Positions 1-5,041 of a DNA stretch of 7,177 nt are shown piece by piece. The stretch comes from Pseudomonadota bacterium (lineage in GTDB: Bacteria > Desulfobacterota > Syntrophia > Syntrophales > JADFWA01). The notes beneath the pieces were generated by a model that searched no databases, was not told where the DNA came from, and was given only the letters and a program-made list of their open reading frames with translations. A program made the position numbers and the translations under genes. Positions within the stretch are counted from its first letter, which is position 1. Each line of letters opens with the position of its first letter. Location: the NCBI GenBank assembly GCA_030610915.1, contig JAUWQS010000081.1, positions 1 through 7,177 of the forward strand, given 5' to 3'.

Positions 1-195
1 GGATTGATTGACCTGAACAGCGCCACCGGAGAGGAACTTATGTCTATCGATGGAATCGGTACCGTTCTTTCAGCGAGGATAATAGCGGGACGGCCATATG
101 GAACCATAAATGATCTGCTCAAAGTGAAGGGGATTGGACCAGAAAGACTTGAAATTTTTCGCCCTTATTTCAGACATAGTCAAGTGGTTAAGTAG
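1..195 (+). CDS. ComEA-like helix-hairpin-helix DNA-binding protein, 3' end only
   Basis: The reading frame is open at the left edge of the window, so only the last 64 codons are present and the start is not visible. The peptide shows two consecutive helix-hairpin-helix units: LNSATGEELMSIDGIG followed by ARIIAGRPYGTINDLLKVKGIG, each ending in the GIG hairpin, then LEIFRPYF. This is the ComEA-type tandem HhH fold, which binds double-stranded DNA without sequence specificity. In competent bacteria ComEA is the periplasmic DNA receptor, and many non-competent bacteria carry short ComEA-like proteins of unknown role. A signal peptide or membrane anchor would lie upstream and cannot be judged. 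The stop TAG (193-195) is also part of the GTAG head of a REP-like hairpin, so the tail RHSQVVK may be the product of a repeat inserting at the 3' end. The HhH assignment is firm; a role in DNA uptake is only possible. Confidence 0.85.
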   Translation, partial: GLIDLNSATGEELMSIDGIGTVLSARIIAGRPYGTINDLLKVKGIGPERLEIFRPYFRHSQVVK

Positions 196-214
196 GGACA
201 CGATGCATCGTGCC
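192..214 (+). repeat. GTAG-headed REP-like hairpin at the comEA stop codon
   Basis: GTAG (192-195) is followed by a perfect 14-bp palindrome CACGATGCATCGTG (199-212), extended by a further G-C pair across one mismatch. GTAG followed by a short imperfect hairpin is the known layout of REP sequences mobilised by REP-associated tyrosine transposases. The TAG of the head is the stop codon of the preceding gene. No transposase gene is in the window. The hairpin could also act as a weak terminator or mRNA 3' stabiliser, but no T-run follows. Confidence 0.55.
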
Positions 215-316
215 AGTTATTATTCAAGTAAGCAGACTATTGAAAGCTTAAAACTCAAAGGCTGGTGACATAGACAAACCATGTGCCGAACGTATCAGCT
301 CAATAAATAAGGGGAT

Positions 317-437
317 TACATATACTGTGCAGTTTTGGTAGAATATACATGAATTCCGTGTAGCGGAGACCTTTAGATCTCCATTATCATTTTAATGGAA
401 GGCTAAAGCCTTTCGCTACATATACTGTGCAATTTTG
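317..437 (+). repeat. 21-bp direct repeat pair inside element 1
   Basis: Copies at 317-337 and 417-437 are offset by exactly 100 bp and differ at one base (G332 versus A432). The shared core is TACATATACTGTGC followed by A/G-ATTTTG-like sequence. The first four bases of the right copy are also the end of the right REP unit (CTACA). The pair brackets the REP doublet, so it may mark how the doublet came to lie inside the element. Two copies only, so this is not an array. Confidence 0.75.
359..420. repeat. REP doublet: two inverted GTAG-type hairpins in element 1
   Basis: Left unit 359-382: TGTAGC followed by a hairpin GGAGACC-TTTA-GATCTCC with one G-U type mismatch. Right unit 397-420 is inverted: a hairpin AAGGCT-AA-AGCCTT and a terminal CTACA. 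Compared on the same strand the two 24-mers share the heads TGTAGCG and the core CTTTAG but differ at the stem bases, with compensating changes. Opposed REP units separated by a short spacer (here 14 bases) are the usual BIME arrangement. Confidence 0.65.
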
Positions 438-653
438 CCTGACTCAAAAAGCGTAAGCTATGGCCGTGTAGAGCATATCATTCCTACGAACCGGGCTTGC
501 CCACATTTATTGAGCTGATACTGCCGAACTTTGATCCGGTATCGTTTGTCCGTGCACAACTACCCAGGCTGAAAGGTGAAAGATTAAAAACTAAGATGCT
601 CAAGTCCTTTTTCCTTTGAGCTTTGATGCTGAATTGTTTGTAGTTTTCCCCAA

Positions 654-677
654 CTCGACCAATCGACCAGTCGACTA
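654..677 (+). repeat. Three 8-bp tandem repeats upstream of purQ
   Basis: CTCGACCA, ATCGACCA and GTCGACTA follow each other with an exact period of 8, so TCGAC recurs at 655, 663 and 671. The array ends 37 bases before the purQ start. It may be slippage-prone simple sequence or clustered sites on one helix side at less than a full turn. No function can be assigned. Confidence 0.6.
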
Positions 678-714
678 TTTAACGATGTCTGTAGATACAC
701 AAAGGAGCTAAGAG

Positions 715-1542
715 ATGCCGAAAAAAGTGAGGTCAATCGTTATTACCGGCAACGGGACAAATTGTGAGATGGAGATGGCTCATGCCTGCCGGCTCGCCGG
801 TTCCGACGAGGTCGATATTATTCATATCTCCGAATTGCTCCATGGAGGGAAACGACTTGATAATTATCACTTCCTCAATCTCCCAGGAGGCTTCCTTGAC
901 GGAGATGACCTGGGAGCGGCAAAGGCGGGAGCAAACCGAATCCTGGGCGCAAAAATAACAGGGAAAGACGAAAGACTCTACGATCAGCTCGTAAGATTTA
1001 TCAGTGATGGGAAGCTCATCTTAGGTGTCTGCAATGGTTTTCAGCTCATGGTAAAACTCGGCCTGCTTCCTTCCTTTGATGGGGACTATTCAAATCAAAC
1101 GGTTACTCTAACCTTCAATAATTCGGGAAGATTCGAAGACAGGTGGGTTTGTCTCAGGATCAATGGCGACTCCCCATGTGTATTTACAAGAGAAATCAAG
1201 GGGATATACCTACCCGTAAGACATGGCGAGGGAAAATTCACCGCAAAGAACGGTGAAGCGCTGAAAAAACTCCATAAAGATAATCTGATTGCAGTGCAAT
1301 ACAGCGACGAAGACTTTAAGGACGCCACCATGAATTATCCTCTGAACCCAAATGGTTCTGTCGATGGTATTGCCGGGATATGCAATGAAACTGGGCGGCT
1401 TTTCGGTCTTATGCCCCATCCGGAGGCTTATCTTCACTTCACAAATCATCCACGCTGGACGAGAGAAAAACTCCCCGAGGAGGGAATGGGACTTTCGATC
1501 TTCAAAAACGCAATCGACTTTATCAGAAAGAGCAATTTATAA
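715..1542 (+). CDS. purQ: Phosphoribosylformylglycinamidine synthase, glutaminase subunit PurQ
   Basis: This is a class I glutamine amidotransferase subunit. It hydrolyses glutamine and passes ammonia to PurL, which converts FGAR to FGAM in de novo purine synthesis in the cytoplasm. The 275-residue protein opens with GNGTNCE (residues 12-18), continues with LPGGFLDGDDLGAAKA (56-71), and has the nucleophile elbow GVCNGFQ with Cys106. The late catalytic pair is in GLMPHPEA (His235, Glu237), preceded by NPNGS and IAGIC, both typical of PurQ and of the glutaminase end of large PurL proteins. At 275 aa it is longer than the roughly 220-230 aa Bacillus-type PurQ, through internal loops and the tail HFTNHPRWTREKLPEEG. 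The ATG at 715 is supported by AAAGGAG at 701-707. No purL or purS lies in the window, so the gene appears isolated, between two repeat-rich gaps. Confidence 0.95.
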   Translation: MPKKVRSIVITGNGTNCEMEMAHACRLAGSDEVDIIHISELLHGGKRLDNYHFLNLPGGFLDGDDLGAAKAGANRILGAKITGKDERLYDQLVRFISDGKLILGVCNGFQLMVKLGLLPSFDGDYSNQTVTLTFNNSGRFEDRWVCLRINGDSPCVFTREIKGIYLPVRHGEGKFTAKNGEALKKLHKDNLIAVQYSDEDFKDATMNYPLNPNGSVDGIAGICNETGRLFGLMPHPEAYLHFTNHPRWTREKLPEEGMGLSIFKNAIDFIRKSNL

Positions 1543-1606
1543 GGAGCTATCGGCGGTTACAAATTTTGGTTGATAAAATCGATTTGATGTAGTAATAGTT
1601 AAGACG

Positions 1607-1650
1607 GGTGTTCTGCAATCACATACTTACATTGTATATAAGAGAACACC
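1607..1650. repeat. Inverted repeat downstream of purQ
   Basis: GGTGTTCT (1607-1614) pairs perfectly with AGAACACC (1643-1650) across a 28-base, AT-rich loop. It starts 65 bases after the purQ stop. It could fold in the purQ transcript, but lacks a T-run, so it is not a classical terminator. Confidence 0.45.
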
Positions 1651-1656
1651 TCTGCA

Positions 1657-1675
1657 GTAGGGTGGGCATTCCGCC
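1657..1675 (+). repeat. GTAG-headed REP-like hairpin
   Basis: GTAG (1657-1660) is followed by GGTGGGCATTCCGCC, whose arms GGTGG and CCGCC pair with one G-U. It has the same head-plus-hairpin plan as the units at 192 and 360, with a different stem sequence. A single unit, weaker than the others. Confidence 0.4.
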
Positions 1676-1698
1676 TGTTTATGAAAATAACTTGAACT

Positions 1699-1723
1699 TA
1701 GCGCCATTCGGGCGAGCTTTTTA
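1699..1723 (+). terminator. Weak terminator-like hairpin
   Basis: AGCGCC and GGCGAGCT can pair around ATTCG with a 2-base bulge, followed by TTTTTAT. It lies about 160 bases after purQ with no other gene between, so it might end the purQ transcript. The stem is short. Confidence 0.3.
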
Positions 1724-1890
1724 TAACATATTAATATCATTGTAAATAAAATGGGATTCCCTATGCTATCCAGTTAGCTGGAAGTCAAAAGATCTCCTTC
1801 TCCCTTGATTGGAGATGGCATGGGTGAGGGTGGACTTTTGGGGGGAAATGGGCAAATTTTAACCCAAAAAGGTAAAATATCCCGCATCTT

Positions 1891-1918
1891 TTTCAGGACA
1901 GGCAACCCTATCCTGAAA
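1891..1918. promoter_or_regulatory. Inverted repeat upstream of the sigma-54 promoter, possible enhancer site
   Basis: TTTCAGGA (1891-1898) and TCCTGAAA (1911-1918) are perfect inverted arms, and three more inner pairs follow one mismatch. The centre lies about 80 bases before the -24 element. Sigma-54 activators of the bacterial enhancer-binding class usually bind such dyads about 80-200 bp upstream of the promoter, so this is a candidate activator site. It could equally be a transcript hairpin. Confidence 0.4.
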
Positions 1919-1982
1919 TATCTGCAATCTTGTTTTCTGTAAATACAAGGGCTTGAGAATTTTTTGCGCAATCCCACTTTTT

Positions 1983-1998
1983 TGGCATATAAATTGCT
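1983..1998 (+). promoter_or_regulatory. Sigma-54 (-24/-12) promoter for the diguanylate cyclase gene
   Basis: TGGCATATAAATTGCT matches the sigma-54 consensus TGGCAC-N5-TTGCW at all key positions except the sixth base (T for C). GG and GC are separated by exactly 10 bases, the invariant spacing. Transcription would start near 2009, leaving a leader of about 190 bases before the cyclase ATG. The next gene downstream on this strand is the cyclase, so it is the likely target. Confidence 0.72.
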
Positions 1999-2043
1999 AT
2001 ATAAACGTAAGTGAATGCGATTCATGGTAGTAGGGAGATATCC

Positions 2044-2132
2044 TGAGAGCTTTGTATAACCATGCCAAAATTGCATGAAGCTTTGAAAATGTGGTTTTGA
2101 GCTCCAAAGAATTATATTTGTCAAAGCTCTCA
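2044..2132 (+). other. Long-range stem in the cyclase mRNA leader
   Basis: TGAGAGCTTTG (2044-2054) and CAAAGCTCTCA (2122-2132) form a perfect 11-bp inverted repeat enclosing 67 bases that include further partial copies of AGCTTTG and CCAAAG. It lies wholly within the predicted leader between the sigma-54 start and the cyclase gene. No GEMM c-di-GMP riboswitch core was recognised in it. Confidence 0.45.
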
Positions 2133-2198
2133 AGAGTGGTTTGTGGATATTCTAAATAGTGTCCATTCATAAATGGTCTTTTGGCGGGTTTTAACGTA

Positions 2199-3251
2199 AT
2201 GAATGAAACAAAAAAAATTCTTGAAACAATAAAAACAAACCAGGGTCTTGCTCGGAAATTTTTCGAAATTGAGTTGAACATTTTATCGATCCTTGATTCC
2301 AAGGAACTTTTTGAAAGGTTGTTTGTCGAAATCAAAGGAAAATTTGAGATCCCATATGTCTGGCTTTCAATGATCGACAAGAATGAGACATCAGATCTCA
2401 TTCAGACAATATCTTCATCGGAAATCCTGAAAGAACGACTTAAAATTATAGACCAGGGCTCATTTCTGAACCTCACCTGCGATAAGACGAGGCCTCTTCT
2501 TATTGATGGGGACCTAACACGATTTTATAAGCTCCTGCCGCAAAAAGAGAAATACCTCATCCGATCCCTCGCTATAGTTCCCTTAACCTTCAAGGGCGAG
2601 ATTATCGGCAGTCTAAACCTGGCAGATCATTCCGAATTACGTTACCAGCCAGGTATGGATGCTATGCTGCTTGAACAGCTCGCCGTCATGATTTCAATTT
2701 GCCTGTCGAATGTGATGACTTATGAACAACTCAAGTCACTCGCATTCAGTGATCCTCTCACAGGATTGCTGAATCGCAGAGTCATGGACGATATGCTAAA
2801 ACGGGAATTCAAGCGGTCAGAGCGCTTTGCAACCCCTCTGACATTAATAATCACCGACCTTGATGGCATGAAAGAAACAAACGACAGATATGGTCATATT
2901 GTCGGAGACGAGTTGCTGAAATATGTTGCGACACATTTAAAGGGAATGTGCCGAGAGTCAGACATTGTCGCAAGGTTTGGAGGAGATGAATTTACAGTTA
3001 TTCTTCCGGGTATAACATCTGAAAATGCTTATACTCTTATGTGTCGTCTCCAGAATTTTCTCAAGGAAAATCCTCTCTCTGTCAAGGGAATACCTATAAA
3101 GACCTCAATCAGCTTTGGAATAGCGGATGTTGAAGATATAACGGTCATCGACCCCACATCCCTTTTAAAGAAGGCGGATGTGATGCTCTATAAGGCCAAG
3201 AACGCAATGAAGGGGCAGAACCGCTTGAACTATGTCCCTGTTGAAAGATAG
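2199..3251 (+). CDS. GAF/DUF484-like sensor diguanylate cyclase (GGDEF)
   Basis: Predicted to make cyclic di-GMP from two GTP in the cytoplasm; no transmembrane segment or signal peptide is seen. From the ATG at 2199 the protein has 350 residues. Residues about 15-175 (LARKFFEIELNILSILDSKE... FEIPYVWLSMID... SLAIVPL... GSLNLAD) look like a DUF484/GAF-type ligand-sensing domain. Residues 180-345 are a GGDEF domain with the entry motif DPLTGLLNRR (185-194), the metal-binding segment TDLDGMKETND (219-229), and an intact active site GGDEF (261-265). RESD (252-255), five residues before it, is the RxxD product-inhibition site. All hallmarks of an active, feedback-inhibited cyclase are present. A TTG start at 2181 would add six residues; ATG at 2199 is preferred, although its ribosome site (GGCGGG, 2183-2188) is poor. 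A sigma-54 promoter lies upstream. The 3' end overlaps the convergent carbonic anhydrase gene. Confidence 0.92.
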   Translation: MNETKKILETIKTNQGLARKFFEIELNILSILDSKELFERLFVEIKGKFEIPYVWLSMIDKNETSDLIQTISSSEILKERLKIIDQGSFLNLTCDKTRPLLIDGDLTRFYKLLPQKEKYLIRSLAIVPLTFKGEIIGSLNLADHSELRYQPGMDAMLLEQLAVMISICLSNVMTYEQLKSLAFSDPLTGLLNRRVMDDMLKREFKRSERFATPLTLIITDLDGMKETNDRYGHIVGDELLKYVATHLKGMCRESDIVARFGGDEFTVILPGITSENAYTLMCRLQNFLKENPLSVKGIPIKTSISFGIADVEDITVIDPTSLLKKADVMLYKAKNAMKGQNRLNYVPVER

Positions 3252-3844
3252 GCCCTCGCCAGCGATGTGTTGACGTGAACAACTCCTTTATTCATATCCT
3301 TTAATGGGTAATCACTTGTTATTTCAGGAAGTTTATCTGCCTGATCCTGAGCGTTTATTACAGAACCCACAGGAACGCGCCTGTGATCCGCCACGGTTAC
3401 CCCCATAAGAATAACTCCCGGTTCAATTACACAATTTTTTCCCACAAAGGATTTAAAAATCAGTGTCTTCATTCCAACAAAGGTATTATCCATTACTACG
3501 GCAGGTCCATGGAGATGAACCTGATGGGCCAGTGATACCCTGTCTCCCACATAAACAGCATATTCCTTGCCGGCAACTTCAAACAGGTTTTTCTCCACAG
3601 GTTTCCCCTCATCTTCAGTTTCCAGGGCATGGATGACAACCCCATCCTGGATATTCGAATCATCGCCGACATACAGCGGCTGTCCCTCATCACCACGCAC
3701 AGACGCCATCGGCGAGACCATGATATTTTTGCCAAGAATCACATTCCCTATAACAGCGGCCAGTGGATGAACGTAGGTAGAACTATCGATCACCGGCTCA
3801 GACACCCTGGAACTAAAATCGGTTAATACATTCTTTTCTATCAT
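3230..3844 (-). CDS. Gamma-class carbonic anhydrase, Cam type
   Basis: Interconverts CO2 and bicarbonate; trimeric left-handed beta-helix with metal sites between subunits. The 204-residue protein follows Methanosarcina thermophila Cam closely: VSPMASVRGDEG, NIQDGVVIHALE, GKEYAVYVGDRVSLAHQ, DKLPEITSDY. The three metal ligands are His72, His107 and His112 (Cam His81, His117, His122). Arg50, Asp52, Glu53, Asn64, Gln66 and Glu75 match Cam Arg59, Asp61, Glu62, Asn73, Gln75 and Glu84. Keeping the catalytic Glu62 and the acidic-loop Glu84 points to the active Cam subclass rather than the CamH/YrdA group. There is no signal peptide, so it should be cytoplasmic, where it could supply bicarbonate or CO2 to carboxylating or decarboxylating steps. 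The start at 3844 is backed by a strong AAGGAGG about 8 bases upstream. It ends 22 bp inside the convergent cyclase gene. Confidence 0.93.
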   Translation of the reverse strand: MIEKNVLTDFSSRVSEPVIDSSTYVHPLAAVIGNVILGKNIMVSPMASVRGDEGQPLYVGDDSNIQDGVVIHALETEDEGKPVEKNLFEVAGKEYAVYVGDRVSLAHQVHLHGPAVVMDNTFVGMKTLIFKSFVGKNCVIEPGVILMGVTVADHRRVPVGSVINAQDQADKLPEITSDYPLKDMNKGVVHVNTSLARAYLSTGT

Positions 3845-4090
3845 CTTGTTATCCCTCCTTTATCAGGTTGTTTAGGCTGAAGGTTATTAGTGCTTTCAGA
3901 TTATCTCTAATCCTATTTTAGTGTCTGAACGAAAACCCTGAAATATGGTTTTTCGATACACGAGATTCATGTATACTCTACACGATTGAGGCGCTTTGGC
4001 GGAGAAACAGCAGATTTTTGCATCAAACATGACTTCAAAGTGTGCAGTATTCCCGCTTTTCCTAACAGTCTTCAGCCTTCAGTCTATACA

Positions 4091-4103
4091 CCTGAGTAGT
4101 TAC
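4091..4103 (-). repeat. Solitary inverted-repeat end of the element 2 type, forming the coaE stop
   Basis: Read on the minus strand, positions 4103-4091 are GTAACTACTCAGG, identical to the first 13 bases of the element 2 ends at 6805 and 7022. The TAA inside it (4102-4100) is the coaE stop codon. No matching second end or duplicated 8-mer (GTTTTGTC at 4104-4111) was found between 3845 and 4090, so this appears to be a decayed or deleted element. Confidence 0.6.
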
Positions 4104-4750
4104 GTTTTGTCATCTCTGCGCTCTCTGCGGTTAACGATTGCAATTTGTCTTTCTCTCTCTAACAGCTTTACCCAGATGTTATCTACCTGTTTTCTTGTCT
4201 CCTTAAGGGGGCCTCCATTATCAATGACAAGATCGGAATAGACAAGTTTCTCATCGATAGACATCTGGGAATCAAGCCGGGCCAGCGCCTCAATACGGCT
4301 GAATCCATCCCGCTCCCTGAGCCTGCGAATCTGCTCTTTCCTGGAAATATAGACCAGCAAGACCAGATCGACAGCTTCCACCTTTTCCACCTCAATAAGG
4401 AGTGGCATATCCGATATTATTATGGCATCAGACTTTTTCTTCTCTATATCAGCAAGTTGTTGTTCCCATTCATGGAAGACAAGAGGATGCACAATCCTGT
4501 TGAGCTCTTTCAGTTTATCTTTGTCTCTGAAGACAATCGCGCCAAGTTTCTTCCGGTTGATGGCGCTGCCCTCGTGAAGAATTCCCGGTCCGAAATTATC
4601 CACAATCCCCTTCCATGCCCCCCCCCCCGGTTCCTCCAGAGAGTGTGCAAGGAGATCAAAATCGATCAGGTATGCGCCTTTTTCATGAAACATTTTAGCG
4701 ACTGTTGACTTGCCGCTGGCTATCCCGCCTGTCAGCCCAACATTCAACAT
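4100..4750 (-). CDS. coaE: Dephospho-CoA kinase
   Basis: Catalyses the last step of coenzyme A synthesis, ATP-dependent 3'-phosphorylation of dephospho-CoA, in the cytoplasm. From the ATG at 4750 the protein has 216 residues: P-loop GLTGGIASGKST (5-16), the substrate-binding segment LIDFDLLAH (28-36), EPGGGAW and FG, INRKKLGAIVF, the LNRIVHPLV helix, DMPLLIE, RRLRERDG lid, and VIDNGG near the end, all family landmarks. I chose 4750 because P-loop proteins of this family begin only a few residues before GLTGG; an ATG at 4783 or TTG at 4786 would add 11 or 12 residues, and no start has a strong ribosome site. An 11-G run (4618-4628) encodes part of PGGGAW. The tail VNRRERRDDKT runs through repeat-like DNA and ends in an inverted-repeat end, so the original C-terminus has probably been replaced. 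CoA supply is not operonically linked to the mutase downstream, which is divergent. Confidence 0.93.
   Translation of the reverse strand: MLNVGLTGGIASGKSTVAKMFHEKGAYLIDFDLLAHSLEEPGGGAWKGIVDNFGPGILHEGSAINRKKLGAIVFRDKDKLKELNRIVHPLVFHEWEQQLADIEKKKSDAIIISDMPLLIEVEKVEAVDLVLLVYISRKEQIRRLRERDGFSRIEALARLDSQMSIDEKLVYSDLVIDNGGPLKETRKQVDNIWVKLLERERQIAIVNRRERRDDKT
4618..4628 (-). repeat. 11-base G homopolymer inside coaE
   Basis: Eleven consecutive C on the plus strand (G on the coding strand) cover the codons for Pro-Gly-Gly-Gly-Ala. The frame is intact here, and the spacing matches the EPGxxAx segment of other CoaE proteins, so no base seems missing or extra in this copy. Confidence 0.9.
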
Positions 4751-4838
4751 GAATCCGCTTCTATCACAATGGATAACTTCCATCAATCGGAAATGAAATT
4801 CTCTAAAAAGCGAACTGAAAATTTTTGTGCAAAAAAAC

Positions 4839-4867
4839 TTGACACTACCATAAAAGAAAAATAGAAT
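4839..4867 (+). promoter_or_regulatory. Sigma-70 type promoter for the mutase genes
   Basis: TTGACA (4839-4844) is a perfect -35 box. After exactly 17 bases comes TAGAAT (4862-4867), one base from TATAAT. Transcription should start near 4874, giving a leader of about 168 bases before the GTG at 5042. The stretch before the -35 is A/T-rich (AAAATTTTTGTGCAAAAAAA), which could act as an UP element. Confidence 0.75.
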
Positions 4868-4927
4868 GTTTTGGTTAACTTTTATGGGGAAGAGATAACT
4901 ATGTGAATATATGGGAAAGTGCTGAGG

Positions 4928-4943
4928 GTGATGTTCACATCAC
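4928..4943. promoter_or_regulatory. Palindromic operator-like site in the mutase leader
   Basis: GTGATGT-TC-ACATCAC has perfect 7-bp arms and a 2-base centre. It sits about 54-69 bases downstream of the predicted start of transcription. A repressor dimer bound here could block elongation, or it could fold as a small RNA hairpin. The half-site spacing does not fit CRP (GTGA-N6-TCAC), since here it is GTGA-N8-TCAC. Confidence 0.45.
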
Positions 4944-5041
4944 AGTTTGATTTATGACTGCATCTTCTACTGATTGCCAATATCCCTGTGGGATGAAGGA
5001 CAATATTACATTAACAGAAAATAAAAAAAGGAGGCAGTAAA

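Larger units (their letters stand above)
284..529. mobile_element. MITE-like element 1 (292-521) with flanking 8-bp target duplications
   Basis: The ends are a perfect 17-bp inverted repeat: GTATCAGCTCAATAAAT at 292-308 and its reverse complement at 505-521, with a further GGG/CCC match two bases inward. Directly outside both ends is the same 8-mer TGCCGAAC (284-291 and 522-529), as left by transposition with an 8-bp staggered cut. The 230-bp element has no coding frame, so it would need a transposase in trans. Eight-bp duplications occur in IS66 and some other IS families; the end starts GTA but not the GTAA typical of IS66, so the family is an inference. Inside are a 21-bp direct repeat exactly 100 bp apart and a head-to-head pair of GTAG-type hairpins. 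Removing the element and one 8-mer gives a continuous empty site. Confidence 0.82.
196..714. other. Gene-free region with repeats between comEA-like gene and purQ
   Basis: No convincing coding frame was found on either strand in these 519 bases. They hold the REP hairpin at the comEA stop, a complete MITE-like element (292-521) with target duplications, an internal 21-bp direct repeat and a REP doublet. Closer to purQ there is a triple 8-bp tandem repeat (654-677). No clear sigma-70 promoter for purQ was identified by eye. Confidence 0.7.
1543..2198. other. Gene-free region holding hairpins, a REP-like unit and the cyclase promoter
   Basis: No credible gene was seen in 656 bases. The first part has a long-loop inverted repeat, a GTAG-headed hairpin and a weak terminator-like hairpin. 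The segment around 1790-1835, read on the minus strand, has the CCACCCTCACCC... AAGGGAGAAGG style of common intergenic repeats in such genomes. The second part carries an inverted repeat at 1891-1918, a sigma-54 promoter at 1983-1998 and a structured leader up to the cyclase start. Confidence 0.65.

Noticed and set aside
317..437. Possible CRISPR array from the repeated 21-mer.
   Set aside because: Only two copies exist and the 79 bases between them hold two REP hairpins; no third repeat and no cas gene.
598..621. GCTCAA...TTGAGC hairpin as a terminator before purQ.
   Set aside because: Only 6 bp of stem, no trailing T-run and no gene that it would serve directly upstream.
2009..2198. c-di-GMP (GEMM) riboswitch in the leader of the cyclase.
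   Set aside because: The conserved core segments of GEMM-I and GEMM-II were not found; only generic stems are present.
1774..2401. Minus-strand frames of 119 and 134 codons before and across the cyclase start.
   Set aside because: No recognisable domain or ribosome site; they run through repeat DNA, the sigma-54 promoter and the real cyclase gene.
3845..4090. Second end of the solitary inverted repeat near coaE.
   Set aside because: Neither GTAACTACTCAGG nor the 8-mer GTTTTGTC was found in this interval, so a full element cannot be claimed.
4618..4628. Frameshift in coaE at the poly-G tract.
   Set aside because: The frame is continuous from P-loop to C-terminal helix and the EPGGGAW spacing matches other CoaE proteins.
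4928..4943. CRP/FNR binding site in the mutase leader.
   Set aside because: Half-sites are GTGA and TCAC separated by 8 bases instead of 6, and FNR TTGAT halves are absent.
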